The notes under the pieces were generated by a model. That model was given only the letters and a program-made list of their open reading frames with translations. It was not told where the DNA came from and made no database searches. The position numbers and the translations under genes are program-made. Below, one piece after another: positions 20,550 through 32,941 of a stretch of DNA of 64,000 nt (within the stretch, counting starts at the first letter, position 1; the number at the start of each line of letters is the position of its first letter). The stretch comes from Campanula takesimana. Taxonomy: Eukaryota; Streptophyta; Magnoliopsida; Asterales; Campanulaceae. The DNA lies in NCBI GenBank assembly GCA_026119855.1, contig JAOWBW010000147.1, forward strand, positions 682,001 to 746,000. The letters run 5' to 3'.

Positions 20550-21953
20550 AACTTATTGTGGGCTTCTTGAACTATTGGGATAGAAAAGTTAAAGTCACAG
20601 TCAAGTGCCCAGAAGCTAGGAGATGGCATGGATGTGTCAAGATCAATTTGAGGGATGGAGATTGATTTAGAGGGAGGGTTAGCTGTAGGGGCAGGTTTGA
20701 GAGCAGATGATCAACCTTGACCTTGGGTGAGTCTAGCTTCTCTAATTCTCATAAAGTCAAATGCTTTGAGGGTTCATCAATTGAGTATGTGTCAGATAGC
20801 TGTTCAAAAAGGGAGGCTCTTTCTTCCTCAGAAATGTTGGAGACAGATTTGTCCATAATCATTTCAATGAGATTAGGGTTGAGGATTGGAAGAACAGTAG
20901 AGTGATCAGGAGATCTAGGAGGGAGAGAGATAGAGTGAGTGACTGGAAGGGGAGGAGAAGGTAGTGTTGGGGTCTCAGCTGTTGGGGTAGATTTATGACC
21001 AGGAGAGTTCCCCTTTGACATAGCAGGGCCCTCTGAACTAAGTAGACTCCCCCTATGGGTTTCAACTGGAGAATGAGTTTTAAGATGAAGAATGCCTTCA
21101 ATGGCAGCAACATGATATGAGCTGGAAGTGTGATGGGGAGAAGGGGGAAAGGTGTGCCTGAATCATTTAGGAGAAGGAAATGGAGATCTAACAGGTCTTC
21201 TATGAACAACAACAAAGTGATCATCAGAAGAGGATGAGGTGGTTACCTTCTCCATATTACTTAGAAGTGCCTTACCTGTTGGGATGTCTGCCTCAGCTGT
21301 TGAGATCACTAGATCATGTGATGGCACATCTTGCTCAGTACCAAGCTTGGCTTTCCTGATCTTTTTAATTTGTTGCTGAAGAGTCATTTGAAACCCAAAT
21401 TCTTCTTCATCAATCTCCATTGCACCACTGGAGCTGCTAGCTTTCCTAACCTCAGATTCTCCTTCCTTAACCGGTGTTTCATCATCAATATAGATTTTGC
21501 TTGCATTGCTCTCAACAGCTTTAACTCTTTCTCCACTCTCAGTAGTGTTTTCATTGCTATCAACAGTTAATGAGGTGGTTTGAGAAGTGGCTCTTGTTGA
21601 TTCACTGGATGTAGAGGAGGTTGATGAGGAGGGAGGTTCATCAATCTTCTTCTTGCCAGTTCTTTTGAAAGCAATGGATTTTCTTCTAGCTGGTGACTTT
21701 GCTGTTGCTCTAGTGATCATCTTTGTTGTCAGAGCTGTATCAGGTCTTGACTGAGCTGTTGGGACCTTCTTGGTTGCCTTAGCTGTTGAAGACTTGGATT
21801 TGGATGGCTTAGCTATTCCCTCTTTGGATCCTTTGAGAGGGATGGTTTTCTTGTCAAACTTCTTGGATTTGCTTAGTGGAACAAAAGCAATCCATTTAGT
21901 ACTGAGAATGGCTGGGTGATCAAAAGTAGTTAGCTTAGCTGTTGCATGAGTAT
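20550..21953 (-). pseudogene. Accessory AP2 of element B, N-terminal part
   Basis: The frame is open from about 21953 to 21163 and again at 21021-20749, with frame breaks near 21160 and 20750. No good upstream ATG is seen; the first is at 21720 (MITRATAKSPARRKS). Composition is strongly K/S/T/P-rich, with basic patches (KSKKFDKK, ARRKS, GKKK) and an acidic segment (EIDEEEFGF). STAK, PTA and TAE peptides recur because the DNA carries the rc word CAACAGCT in that frame. I do not recognise the protein; basic patches would suit a nuclear or DNA-binding role (inference). The C-terminal half was lost with the LTR edge. Confidence 0.55.
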
Positions 21954-22019
21954 CTTAGTAGTTGGACTGTTTTGATACTGCCTTTGTGCAGAAGGATGTT
22001 TGTTGATTAAATATTTGCC

Positions 22020-22064
22020 AAAACATATTTACTATGATTGATTTTAAACATAGTTAGGTACTAA
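22020..22064 (-). repeat. Internal copy of the LTR edge between AP1 and AP2 (element B)
   Basis: It is the same 45-bp resemblance to the LTR terminus as in element A at 2701-2745 (aaacatatttactatgat, then gttaggtactaa), at the same place between AP1 and AP2. Confidence 0.65.
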
Positions 22065-22183
22065 TTTTGGTAAATGATTAATGGAATGAGTTTTATAGAG
22101 AAAACTGTTCAAACATAAGTACATTAGGGAACAGGGGAAAACATATTTCAAACATCTATGACATAGGAACCTATACAAGTGTT

Positions 22184-23076
22184 CTAGTTAGAGTCTGAGG
22201 ATGAAGATGAATCAGAGGGTAACTCAATGATTTGCGGCCCTTTGATGTTGTTCTCCCTTAGCTATTGGCTGTTGATTGCTTGGTTCCCCCTCAGCTGCTA
22301 GCCCCTTTTTTATTTTTGAGTTTGGAGGTCTTCTTATCAAACTTCCTAGTTTTTCTTCCATCACAGCATAGGTACTATTCATTTTGTAAGTTCCAGTGGG
22401 GAACTACCTCTCGATATTTTTGAAGCAAAACTAGGGTCATGAACCTAAAGAGGTTCGGTTGCCCAGCCTTTTTAATTCCTTTGATGGTGGAGGGGTAGTT
22501 CCTCAGATTGAAGTTTTGCAGAAGGATGGGACCCCAGTTGATTCTTCCTCTGAGAAGAGCCAATGCTTGTTTCCACTCTGAGACACTCATTTGATCAAAA
22601 GATGATCTTTTGCCACAGATTCCTTTGAGAATAATGTCACACAGGACAGAGTGTCTCTTGGAGAGATGCTTTTTGTGGACAGGCTGGTTCTTGAGGCCTA
22701 GGTAGTTGGTTTGGCCTGTAAAGGTTCGGTAGAGAGGGGCAAAGTCCATATCTAGGGCAGAGTCCCATATATTTGTTAAGAAATACTCATTAATTTCAAG
22801 TCCAAAGCAGATAGATACTGACATCTAGATAGGAGATGACAATTTCTTCTTCTCAAAACATAGCAGAGATGGAGTGGTCATGATTTCTCACACCAGTGTT
22901 GTAGAGATGGAGGCAAGCATGGTCAAGAATGTGGGCTTTCACTGTGAGCATAGTGAGCAACTTATTATTTTTAAGGAGACCTTTTATGTATTGACCCGTT
23001 TCCCCTTGGAAGAAATCTTCTAGTACCCATGAGCATCTTCGGGTACAAGAGGTTGTCTAATAATGGGAGAAGACAT
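22184..23076 (-). pseudogene. Accessory AP1 of element B
   Basis: It starts at ATG 23076 (MSSPIIRQPLVPEDAHGY) and is then broken by an early stop and shifts. The stretch 22824-22375 is open and nearly identical to A's AP1 (LGLKNQPVHKKHLSKRHSVLCD, SEWKQALALLRG, LFRFM). After it come a lysine-rich segment, missing in A, and the ancestral tail SDSSSSSDSN ending at 22184. B therefore shows the full gene span of about 290 codons. A role is unknown. Confidence 0.65.
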
Positions 23077-23685
23077 GATTTTGATTTTTAAGCAGGGGAG
23101 TAAGGAGAGGTTTGAAAATAGAGAAGGTTAGGGTTTTAAAACAGAGGATGCGAAATCGAAAAGAAAATTGAGGGGAGATAACTGATTCAAGGTTTAAAAG
23201 GAGATAAAAGAAGATGAATCGAGGCAGATGGTGGGGACAATGGTTATAATTTTAGAAGACCGAGGCGACGTGGGGAATTAAAGTAGCCATTTTAGGAAGA
23301 TTTGAAAGTTATCATCTTTTACTGTTCAAGTGAATAGTAAATAGAATGGAATTAAATTAGATACCATTTATTCCCAAAAATAGCGGGCGGCTATTTATAG
23401 AAAGTAAGGGACAAGTATAACCTTGCACTCTTCAACATTAATATTGACCATCACATTCTCAGACTTGCCATGTTTTTTAACCAATATAATAGATTTTATG
23501 GTCAAACTAGTTGATATTTTGGATAAAAATTAAAATTTAACAACTAAGTCTATAATCTTACTCTATTATGAATAGTCATAAATTCCTTGTTTATATAAGG
23601 AATATGGACTTAGATGATGAATACACACTAAGTTCATTCTCTTTAGTCTTAGCTGTTGAGGGCATTCTTTGTTCAAATCTTGAAT
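23077..23685. promoter_or_regulatory. Divergent promoter between AP1 and aORF (element B)
   Basis: The length is the same as in A. A plus-strand TATA box lies at 23592-23600 (TATATAAGG) before the aORF ATG at 23686. A minus-strand CTATAAATAG (complement of 23391-23400) faces AP1. The family word AGCTGTTG occurs at about 23650, between the plus-strand TATA box and the ATG, as it also does in A. Confidence 0.55.
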
Positions 23686-24652
23686 ATGGGAAGACTGTCA
23701 TCTAAGTTTAGTCCTAAGAAGATGGCTCATACATGTAGGAGAAGAGACTGAGAGAGAAAAGTTTGAGAGAGAGTACAGATCATACACTATACAGAGTGAT
23801 AATCAGATGCAGGACGAAGTTGAATAGCTTCCCTTTGATCACCCTCTTAAGTATAGAGAAATGAGAGAGAGAGAGAAAAAAAAGAAAGAGATATTGGGAG
23901 TGTGAGAGGGAAGTTTTGGAGAAGTCAGAGAGAGAGAGAGAGAGATTGGCACATCTGAATGAGGTTAGGGAAAAGAGAAACAGGAGGAGGAGAGAGGAGG
24001 TATAAAGTTATTTGGACAGAACATGAGGGTAGGTAAAGGAGAGAACAGCAATGCAAGTGCTGCACACACAGAAGTTCAAAGGGTTCATTTTCTTGGAGAT
24101 TTGATAATAAAGGAGGGTTTTAAGGTCCATGAGAAGGATATAGGAATGAAAACTGTTGAGTGAAATCAGGTGTTGAGGCCATTTACATTGAGGGAGCTAA
24201 TGAGTCAGGAAGATATCTTAAGCATGGCAGTTCTTGAAGGAGGGGGAGATAATTTTAATGGGGTTCAGCAATCACCATCAACTACTCACACTCAAATGTT
24301 TAAGAAGTATTTGAGGTGTTGTAGTCCTGTTCAAGTCAAGGGATAAGATATTGGAGGTCCTTCTTTCTACATGGCAATGATAGTTGCTGAGAGTATGCAG
24401 ACTTCAGGAACCTGTAGCTTTGTTTCTCCCTTGGATGATTTCCCACCTTATGATGCTGTGGAGGAGTGGTGGCCAAGAACCATGGGTCCACCTCTTCAGC
24501 ATCCAGTTTCTTTCATAGATCCTGTTATGGAGAGGCATCCAGTGTGGTTGGAAAGATATTTGGGGATAGGTCACTCCACACCATCTAGGGCAAATGAAAG
24601 GGGAGATTTGCAGGATAAGGGTTCTGGATGTTGTTGGAAACAGATTGTATGA
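23686..24652 (+). pseudogene. Antisense accessory gene (aORF) of element B
   Basis: It starts MGRLSSKFSPKKMA as in A, but a deletion after that shifts the frame. A further deletion near 24220 removes part of the middle. The last 93 codons (24371-24652) are open with SFVSPLDDFPPYDAVEEWW, PRT and HPVWLERYLG, almost as in A. The C-terminal domain is thus the part best preserved between copies. The product is unknown. Confidence 0.6.
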
Positions 24653-24932
24653 AGGCAGAGGGTTTTGAACAGCTAATTTAGATAGTTAGCTGTTGGGACA
24701 AGATTTTATAGTTTTGTTTTTGGAGGAGAATTTTGAGGAGGGAATGCTACCAAGTTCTATAGGGGTAGAGGAGTTTTAAGTAGAAGAATCAAGTTATATG
24801 ATGTAAGTAGGCCATCATATAATTGTCCTTGAATAGAGATCTGTTTGGTTAGGTGTTGGGACACTGTAAGACAGCTAACTATGTCTTTGTACCTCTTTAA
24901 AGTTTATGAAATGAATTGTCAGTTAATCCCTT

Positions 24933-27900
24933 TTACTTAGGCAAGTTAATCATTCCTAACATTGCTCTCAAAAGTTCAAACCTCTTTTCAACCATAGCTT
25001 TAGTTAGTATGTCAGAGACATTATCCTCAGTACCAACTTTGGATAAGTTGATATTTTCCTTTTTAACACGGTCTCTAATGAAGTGGTGTCTGACTGCAAT
25101 GTGTTTTGTTTCAGAGTGTTGAACAGGGTTCTCAGTCATGGCAATTGTACTAGAATTATCCCAAAATATAGGAATATTTGTGACATTCATACCAAAGTCT
25201 TGAAGTTGACTTTTTAGGTTCAATATTTGGGAATAGCAGAGGCCAGGTGCCACATATTCAGCCTCAGCTGTTGAGGTTGCAACTGAAGTTTGCTTTTTGC
25301 TGGACCAGGACACAATCCTTGATCCAATAAATTGACATCCACCACTAGTTGATTTTTTGTCCAGATTGCATCCAGCATAATCTGAGTCAGTAAAGCCAAT
25401 TAGTGAGAATGGAGATTTATTAGGATACCACAAGCCATAATCAGGAGTTCCCTTTAAATATCTCAAAATCCTCTTAACAGCAGTAAGGTGAGATTCTTTG
25501 GGATTGGCTTGGAACCTTGCACAGAGACATACACTGAACATGATGTCTGGTCTTGAGGCTGTAACATATAGGAGAGATCCTATATAGCTTCTGTAAAGTG
25601 TTTGATCAACACTTTGACCATCAGTGTCAGCATGAAGTTTTGAAGTTGTACACAAAGGTGTCTTAGCTGTTGAGGAATTCTGCATATCAAACTTCTTTAT
25701 CATATCTCTAGTGTACTTGGCTTGATTAATGAAGATTTCATCCTTCATTTGTTTGACTTGGAGACCTAAAAAGAAGGTTAGTTATCCAATCATGCTCATT
25801 TCAAATTGTTTTTGCATAAGATTTCCAAATTCTTTGCAACGATCTTCATTTGACGAACCAAAAATGATGTCATCAACATAAACTTGAATGAGTAGGGTAT
25901 CATTTCCATATTTTTTGATGAACAGAGTATTGTCTATATGACCTTTGGTGAATCCCTTTTCAAGTAGTAATTTGGACAAGGTATCATACCATACTCTCGG
26001 GGCTTACTTTAGAACATACAAGGCTTTGTCCAACTTGTATACATGGTCTGGGAATTTGGGATGTTCAAATCTAGGAGGTTGAGCAACAAATACTTGTTCA
26101 TTAAGTACTCCATTCAGGAATGCACTTTTGACATCCATTTGAAATAGTTTCATCCTTTTAAAAGATGCAAAGGCTAAAAATAGTCTTATGGCTTCAAGTC
26201 TTGCTACATGAGCAAAAAGTTTCATCATAATCTATTCGTTCTTCTTGTCTGTATCCCTGAGCAACAAGTCTGGCTTTGTTTCTTACTACAGTACCATCTT
26301 CACTCATTTTATTTCTAAATACCCATCTGGTACCTATGACAGTTTGATTTCTTGGTTTGGGAACAAGTTTCCATACTTTATTCCTTTCAAATTGTTCCAG
26401 TTCTTCTTCCATTGCTTCTATCCAGTCTGCATCTTGAAGAGCTTTATGGATCTTCTTGGGCTCCATTTGAGAAATGAAGGCACTCATAAAAATATCATAG
26501 TGAGGAATGCCTTCAGGAATGGTTTCCTTTTGTATAGGAATGGAGATAACAAGGTTCTCATCATTGTCAATGGGGATTAGAGTGGAGATTTGAGAAGGAT
26601 TTATTTGACAGCTAACAGATTCATCTTAGCTGTTAGGAAGGGGAAAGTTATTGGGAGTAGGTAAGCTGTTGGAAGTGTCTTTGGTAGAACATAAGGAAGA
26701 ATAGAGTTGTTCTCATTAGAAGAAGAGGAGTTATTGGTTGTTGGTGAAGGTTCTGGAAGGTTTTCTGAATTTTCAATACTTTCATCAAAATCACATAAGT
26801 CAGTGTTGCTTTGATCATTGTTTTCATCAAAGTCAACATAAATTGATTCTTCTACAACCAGTCTTCTTTTATTGTACACTCTGTAGGCTTTAATAGTATT
26901 GGAGTAACCAAGAAATATTCCTTCATCACTCTTGGAATCAAACTTATCCAGGTTATTCTTCCCATTGTTGTGAATGTAACATTTGCTCCCAAATCCATGA
27001 AAATAGTATATGGTGGGAACCTTTCCATTCCATAACTCATATGGGGTCTTCATGTGAAACTTATTTATGAGTGTTTTGTTCTAAACATACACAGCAGTAG
27101 TTACAGCTTCACCCCAAAAGTACTTAGGAAGATTATATTTTGACAGCATTGCTCTTGCTGCTTCACAAATGGTCCTATTATTTCTTTCTGAGACTACATT
27201 CGGTTGAGGAGTTCTTAGAGCTGAAAAGTTGTGATCAATCCCTATTTGATTGCAATAGGTGTCCACTCCAGTGTTCTCAAATTCAGTTCCATGATCAGAT
27301 CTTATCATTTTGATAGACAAGCCTTTAAAGTTCTGAACTTTGTTGAACAGCTGAGTGAGATTATGAAGGGTATCACTTTTGGATTCAAGAAGGATGATCC
27401 AAGTGAATCTTATGAAATCCTCAACAACTACAAGGGAATATCTTTTTCCACATAGAGATCCAATTCTAATGGGACCAAATAAGTCCATATGAAGGAGATC
27501 AAGAGGTTTGGTTATGTCCAGTCTTGTTTTAGAAGAGAAAGATATCTTCTTTTGTTTTCCACATTGACAGGCTCTGCACAACTTGTCCTTCTTGAAGGGT
27601 ATTTTGGGGAGACCCTTAACAAGGTTGGAGATTGACAATTTTGAAATGGTTTTGAGATTTAGATGAGCAAGTCTTTTATGCCACAGCCAAGACATATCTG
27701 ACTGACTGTAGGTTAAAAGACAATGAGCAGTGGAGGATTGGACTACTTCAAGGTAGAGGCAATAAAGGTTCTTCTTTCTAACTCCTGTTAAAATAACCTT
27801 GTTGGTCTTGTCTTTGACTTGTCACTGATCCTTTGTGCAAATAACATGGTAACCTTTGTCACAAATTTGACTAATGCTGATCAAATTGTGCTTCAGGCCT

Positions 27901-28095
27901 TCAACATAAGATACATATGTAAAGATGATCTCTTTGGTCACTAGATTGCCTGATCCTTTGACTCTTGCTTGGGAATTGTCACCAAATGTAACATTGGGAC
28001 CATTCTTGGGTGTTAGCTGTTAAAGCCATTCCTTGTTGTAGGTTATGTGTCTGCTACATCCACTATCTAAGTACCAGATTCCTTTATTGGATTCC
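24933..28095 (-). pseudogene. pol region of element B
   Basis: From right to left: protease motif (WYLDSGCSRHIT, about 28095-28030), GAG-pre-integrase and integrase (27695-26601 with breaks), reverse transcriptase with intact YVDDIIFGSSNE (25979-25782), and an unbroken 271-codon frame 25748-24933 covering the RT end and RNase H (TAEAEYVAPG, TKHIAVRHHFIRD), stopping at 24933. Stops occur near 25979 and 26004, and a frameshift is seen around 26228. It keeps a segment between protease and integrase (27700-27840) that A has lost. Confidence 0.9.
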
Positions 28096-28103
28096 TCCTT
28101 AAG

Positions 28104-29362
28104 TTCTTCAGCAGCAGCTAAGGCTTCAATGTCTTCTTTATTATCTGAATCATCATATTCCTAAGCAACCAAACACAGTAATGCTTCTTCTTCATCACTA
28201 TCTGAGTCTGATGAGTCAAATTCTTCATCACTAAACCTAGAAGAGTTAGCAAGCATGACTTGTTCTTAATTTTTGTCATTCTTAGCCTTGACACAATTGT
28301 AGCAATTGCACCTAGAACTATAAATAACTTCTTTAGAATAGTTCATTCATTTTTTAGTGTTCTCTTAGTTTCTTAGGTTCTTTGCAGTCTGCAGCATAGT
28401 GATTTGGTTTGCCACAGTTGTAGCACTTAATACTCTTTTTAATAACTTCTTGAGTTGGGTTAGATGGTAAAGGACTGTATCTTCTGTCAAATGCTTTCTT
28501 TTGATGTTTCATGGCATTCCTGACAGCCATGGAGATAAGGCTTGGGATGTCTTGTTGAGAGATTGGTTTTGGTTTTTGTTTAGGGGTTATGTTCAGTTTT
28601 TGTAGAGCATTGATAACAAGGGTGTCAATGTCCTGTTGAGATAACTATTTCTGGTTTTGCTCTGGAGAAACAAGGCCAAGAGTTTGAGATATGGTGGATG
28701 CTGGTTCAATTTTGATAATTCCTTCTAGTTCATATGCTTCAAGTTTACCAAAGTATTGTTTAATGGTCATGCGACTCCATTCAGCTCCTTCTCTAAGGGG
28801 AAGGGCTACTTTCTCATATTCTTGAGGAAGATTAGAGTAGATTTTTAGGCATAGGTCAGATTGTTCAAAGGTTTTGCCATGGTCTGAAATGGCTCTTACA
28901 AGATCTTTAAACCTTGGCCTTGCAGCAGTCACTTTTTCTTCAGGATAGAATTTGAAGTTGTCTAACTATCTTAATAAGTTATAGAGATTCTGAGTTCTAA
29001 CACTAGTGTGTTTAGTGAACTTGGTGTTAATTAATTCCCATGCTGCTTTAGCACTTGGTACTTTAGCTATTTCTTGAGCTAGGGAGTCATTTACACTTTT
29101 TTGCACATTGTTTTTTTACTTTTAAGTTTGCAGTCATAAGTTGCCTTTGTGCATCAGTCCAGTTTTCAGGAGATTTGAGTTTGCTACCTCCTTCATTGAC
29201 TTCAGCTTGAGTGGGAGGTTCAACTTCATTTTCTAAAACTTACCAGTTCCATATGCTATTAGCATCTAGATAGGTTTTGATTTTTGATGAATAAATCTCA
29301 AAAGATCCACAATCATCAATGTGTGGGACGTCCTTTTCATTGTTTCTTCTTGGTTGAGGCAT
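28104..29362 (-). pseudogene. gag region of element B
   Basis: The likely start is the ATG at 29362 (MPQPRRNNEKDVPH). The gag core is as in A, followed by an intact CCHC knuckle (CYNCGKPNHYAADC, near 28420) and a degraded CNCYNC pair. It ends in the acidic D/S/E stretch, where a deletion of about 1 kb joins it directly to the protease region near 28100. Stops occur, for example near 28650 and 29240. Confidence 0.85.
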
Positions 29363-29413
29363 GGTGGGTTGAATGGACCTATCACAAGTTGTTTGACTCT
29401 GTATGGTGAATCC

Positions 29414-29428
29414 AAGCTCTGATGCCAA
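29414..29428 (-). other. Primer binding site of element B
   Basis: The minus-strand sequence TTGGCATCAGAGCTTGG lies next to the 5' LTR, identical to element A and close to the initiator tRNA-Met complement. Confidence 0.8.
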
Positions 29429-29429
29429 T

Positions 29430-30593
29430 TGAAAGGCCGTGTTAAACTAAATGAACAGATTAATTAAAACTTGGACAGCTAACTGTTTGAGGTTAGCTGT
29501 TGAAAGATAATGATTTGAAAGATAATGATAAAAAGAAATGTGCAGCGGAATAAAAATAAGTAACTAAATGAAAGGACAAGGTGTATGTGTGTGTTAGTGT
29601 TGAGACAAGAGTGTACACAGTATTTTAAAGTGGTTCAGAGGAAAACCCTTCTCTTACATTCACCCCCACTGTTGGAACAGTGAGATCAATCCACTATAAT
29701 CCGCTCTCTTTAGAGCTTACAAGAATTGATAAGGCAAGTTCCTTTGAACCCCCTCTACTTAATTGACACTTCAATTAAGCTTGCTTCTTTCAAAGCTAAA
29801 AGAAAAAGAAAAAGAAAATAATCACAAGTGTGTTTATAGAAATATAGCTTGGCTGTTAGCTAGCTGAAAGAGAGTTGTAACTGGGTGCAAGAAGGCACAA
29901 TATTTGCAGGGGTTTATGCTAATATTTAAGGACTGCAAGGTGAATGTGCAGTAAGGCTATAAAGGTTTTCAAACAGTGTAGGGTTGTGGGATGGGTGAAA
30001 AAAGGGTCACTTGACAACATGCCAGTATACTCCTTTATATAAGTGGTGGCATATAGCCGTTGGGGGACACATAGCCGCTTGGGGGACAAAGGTACAGAGA
30101 ATTAATGGTCAGTCTTTGACTTTGACTAATAGTTTATTATTCCTTTGTTTGCAGGTTGTCAAGGTTTGGAGAAGGTATATTCACACTTGGTCAAGCTTCA
30201 ATATGTGTTATTCTAATGTTGATAACATTGGAATAATCATTCTTCAAGATTTTGATGACGTGGAGTCTCAGCTGTTGGTGAAGAACAGTCTTAGCTGTTG
30301 GAGCAGAGGAGTTCAGCTGGTGGGCTTGTAGGGCCTTAGCTGTTGAAGCTTGTTTGAAGATATTATCTTGATAATTCATTTGAGGTTGATGGAGTTTGTA
30401 ATAGGTAGTTCTTCAGTTTGCTTGATGTGTGGATGATAGATAAATCATGTAGAAGCTTGGCTGTTGGGGTTTGTCTTGGGTTGCCTGTGTTCAGGTCTTT
30501 TGTATACATCATATAATCAATGGATTGATTATTTATTTATCAAAACATTTTTACTTTGATTAATTGTGAGTTAAGCATAGTGAGGTACTAACA
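29430..30593 (-). repeat. 5' LTR of element B
   Basis: The full-length 1,164-bp LTR has TG...CA ends. The hairpin region lies near 29668, a minus-strand TATA box near 30030-30042, and gcagcggaataaaa near 29542. The family word occurs near 29500, 30270, 30292 and 30338. Confidence 0.92.
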
Positions 30594-30598
30594 GATGC

Positions 30599-31412
30599 AT
30601 TGAAGAACAATAAGATCATTAAGAAGTGACTTTTCAATTTTTAACTAATCAAATTTTCGTAATTCAATGGATTTGAATAAACAATAAGATCTTTAAGAAA
30701 TGACTTTTCAGTTTTCAACTAATCAAATTTTCATAATTCAATTACTTTGAATATCATGCATTGTTTCAAGTTGGTGCATGAATTACAAAAGAACTTGATA
30801 AAGAATATAAAAGAATAGATATATTTATTTGAAACATATCTTTTTCATTTCCCCATTCAATACCAACATTAATTTGAAGATAAAAAAATCTAAACGACTT
30901 TTCACTTTGGAAGACAGATAGTCTTTGCGGGGAATATAAAAAAATAGAAGGAAAAAGTCATTTTTATTGTTCTATGACATTATAGACTTCCTCCTACTTC
31001 TTTTCTTCTTTATACATTCATGTCATTTATTTCCACAATTTATTTAAAATTCTCTCTCTATATCTATGTACTATATGATTTTGGTTTTAACTATTTTCTC
31101 ACATTTTTTTCCTTTTTCTTTCATTAGGTTTGGGAAGAACATTTTTTGACAAATTGGATGAGGAAGAAAGCATTAGTTTGATTGAGAAAAATTGCAACAG
31201 TGAGTAAGTTTCACCTCTACATTTTTGCATATATTACACTTATCTTTCAATTATATTATTACCTCCATCCAAAATAAAATTTTATTTAATCTCTTCATCA
31301 AAAGAAAAAATATATTTACTTTGAGACGGAGAAAGTATGAGTTTATGAGTTTACATTATCCATCAACATGTGTATTTCATTAACTTATTTGGAAAAAGTT
31401 ATTTATAATAGT
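30599..31412. other. AT-rich spacer with a 73-bp tandem pair and a possible exon relic
   Basis: aacaataagatc-ttaagaa recurs at 30606 and 30679, a 73-bp tandem pair. At 31128-31199 there is a 72-base open segment (third frame, LGRTFFDKLDEEESISLIEK). It is preceded by a pyrimidine tract plus ATTAG and followed by GTGAGTAAG, so it looks like an internal exon. No flanking exons were found, and I treat it as a possible relic only. Confidence 0.35.
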
Positions 31413-32941
31413 ATTAGGTGGGGAAACATAATTTGAGGATTTTCGAAGGAGAAGGGAGAGGGGATATAGAGTGCGCGGGTGGTGGGAGAAGGGATTGTAG
31501 AGAGAAAGAGAGAGAAGGAAAGAAAAAGAGAGAGAGGGGAAGTTACAAATAAGGGGTTCGGGAGATGGTGTTATTTTATGATTTTAGGTTTTGGGTAGGG
31601 AAACATAATTTGAGGATTTTCGATAGTTTATCCAATGAATAAGGGGAGACAAGGGAATATATGTTTAGCAACATATACACATTGAGAATAATGGGAATAG
31701 GCTCTCCTCTTTAAGAATTGGATTGTTTTTTGGGCCTTTTGGGGAATAATTTCTTTTCTTCTTATTTTCTTGGTAAATAGCACGGCCCATTAAGAAAATT
31801 GGAAAACCCAAAATTTGTCTAGAACTTTCTGGCGGCTCCTAACCCTAAAACTAGTGTAAGAAAACCCTAACTTCTGCCTATAAATGACTAGCAGCAGCAC
31901 AGCCCCAAATCAGACATTCTAACGGCCACCTCTCTATCTCTCTACCCTATCCATTTTTCCTTGAATTCAGCCCCTTTCGTTTTGATCCAGATCTTGATCT
32001 GTCACAGTAATCTTTAAGAGAAGAGGAGCACTCGACAAGTCATGTAAGTCATGAAGCTATTGTTGTTGATGAAGAATTGAGTTTGAGAGAAAACCGAGTG
32101 ATTCTAGAAAATAAATAAGAGGAGTGGGAAAGCTATTGTTGTTGATGAAGAGGAGAGTTTGAAAGAAAACCAAGCGAGTCGGGAAAATAAAGAAGGCAAA
32201 CTAGGAGAAATATTTAGGAAATGAGAATCTATAATTACTTTATAATTTGTATTGCTTAGAAGGCTGTAATTGACATGTACTCTCTTTCCCAATATGAATT
32301 GTAATTAACTTGTACTCTCTATGTCCCAAAATGAATGTCAAATTTTCAATTTTCAAAGAATGGTAAAGTTATATTTCTTTTACATAATTTTACTTGATTT
32401 AGTCAGGTATTTTGTATCTTACACTTGTATTATAGTTGCATAAATTCCTCAAATTATTGGATATTTTAATCATATAATTTATCATAAATTTCTTGTATTT
32501 ATTCTATCTAATAGACCTACAAAATAAATGACAGAATTAGGAGGGGAGTTGCATGCCATATAAAGACTATGGTAATATGATAAGTCCTTTTTGCTTTAAA
32601 ACCTTAACTCTAATTCCAAAATTGAAGGGAATTATCTTCTTTTCTCTTCGGAAAAAGCTGGACCATGTATGGTTGTAAGAATCCACAAAGGGTAGATATA
32701 TGGATATTTTCTCTAAATTGAAAGTTGTGGATGAATTATTTTCTGGGGACAACTCATAAGAAATAAGAGACCCTTATTATGAAAATCTTATTAGTGATTA
32801 TTTTGTATGAATGAATACTACAACCTTATCCCTTACTCCAAAAAGAGAAAGTAATTATCTAATTTCTTTACATGCCCCATTGCAAAATAGAATGTTATTT
32901 ACACATTTTAAAAGTATAAAACGATAAATTTGGTATATATA
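31413..32941. repeat. Segmental duplication, copy 2
   Basis: It corresponds to copy 1 (13400-17018) but lacks 13975-14988, which holds the spliced ORF. The join reads tttaagagaagagg. It also shows the empty site of the 15443-16354 solo LTR. A short extra segment (near 32650-32710) is absent from copy 1. It ends in the TA tract, where element D inserted. Confidence 0.75.

Larger units (their letters stand above)
19732..30593 (-). mobile_element. Element B: Sirevirus-like retrotransposon of the same family as A
   Basis: The element is 10,862 bp long with a perfect GATGC duplication at 19727-19731 and 30594-30598. Gene order is the same as in A: LTR, primer site, gag, pol, antisense aORF, AP1, AP2, LTR. 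Differences from A are an inner deletion of the 3' LTR, a deletion of about 1 kb between gag and the protease, and a longer AP2 N-terminal region. AGCTGTTG occurs about 14 times, again all on the plus strand. Several stops and frameshifts make it non-functional. Confidence 0.93.

Noticed and set aside
20859..21570. Overlapping ORFs around the B accessory gene on both strands
   Set aside because: They are out-of-frame shadows; the K/S/T/P-rich minus-strand frame is the one shared with other copies.
31128..31199. Exon-like 72-base segment with good splice signals
   Set aside because: No neighbouring exon could be found. It is noted as a relic inside the spacer entry but not called as a gene.
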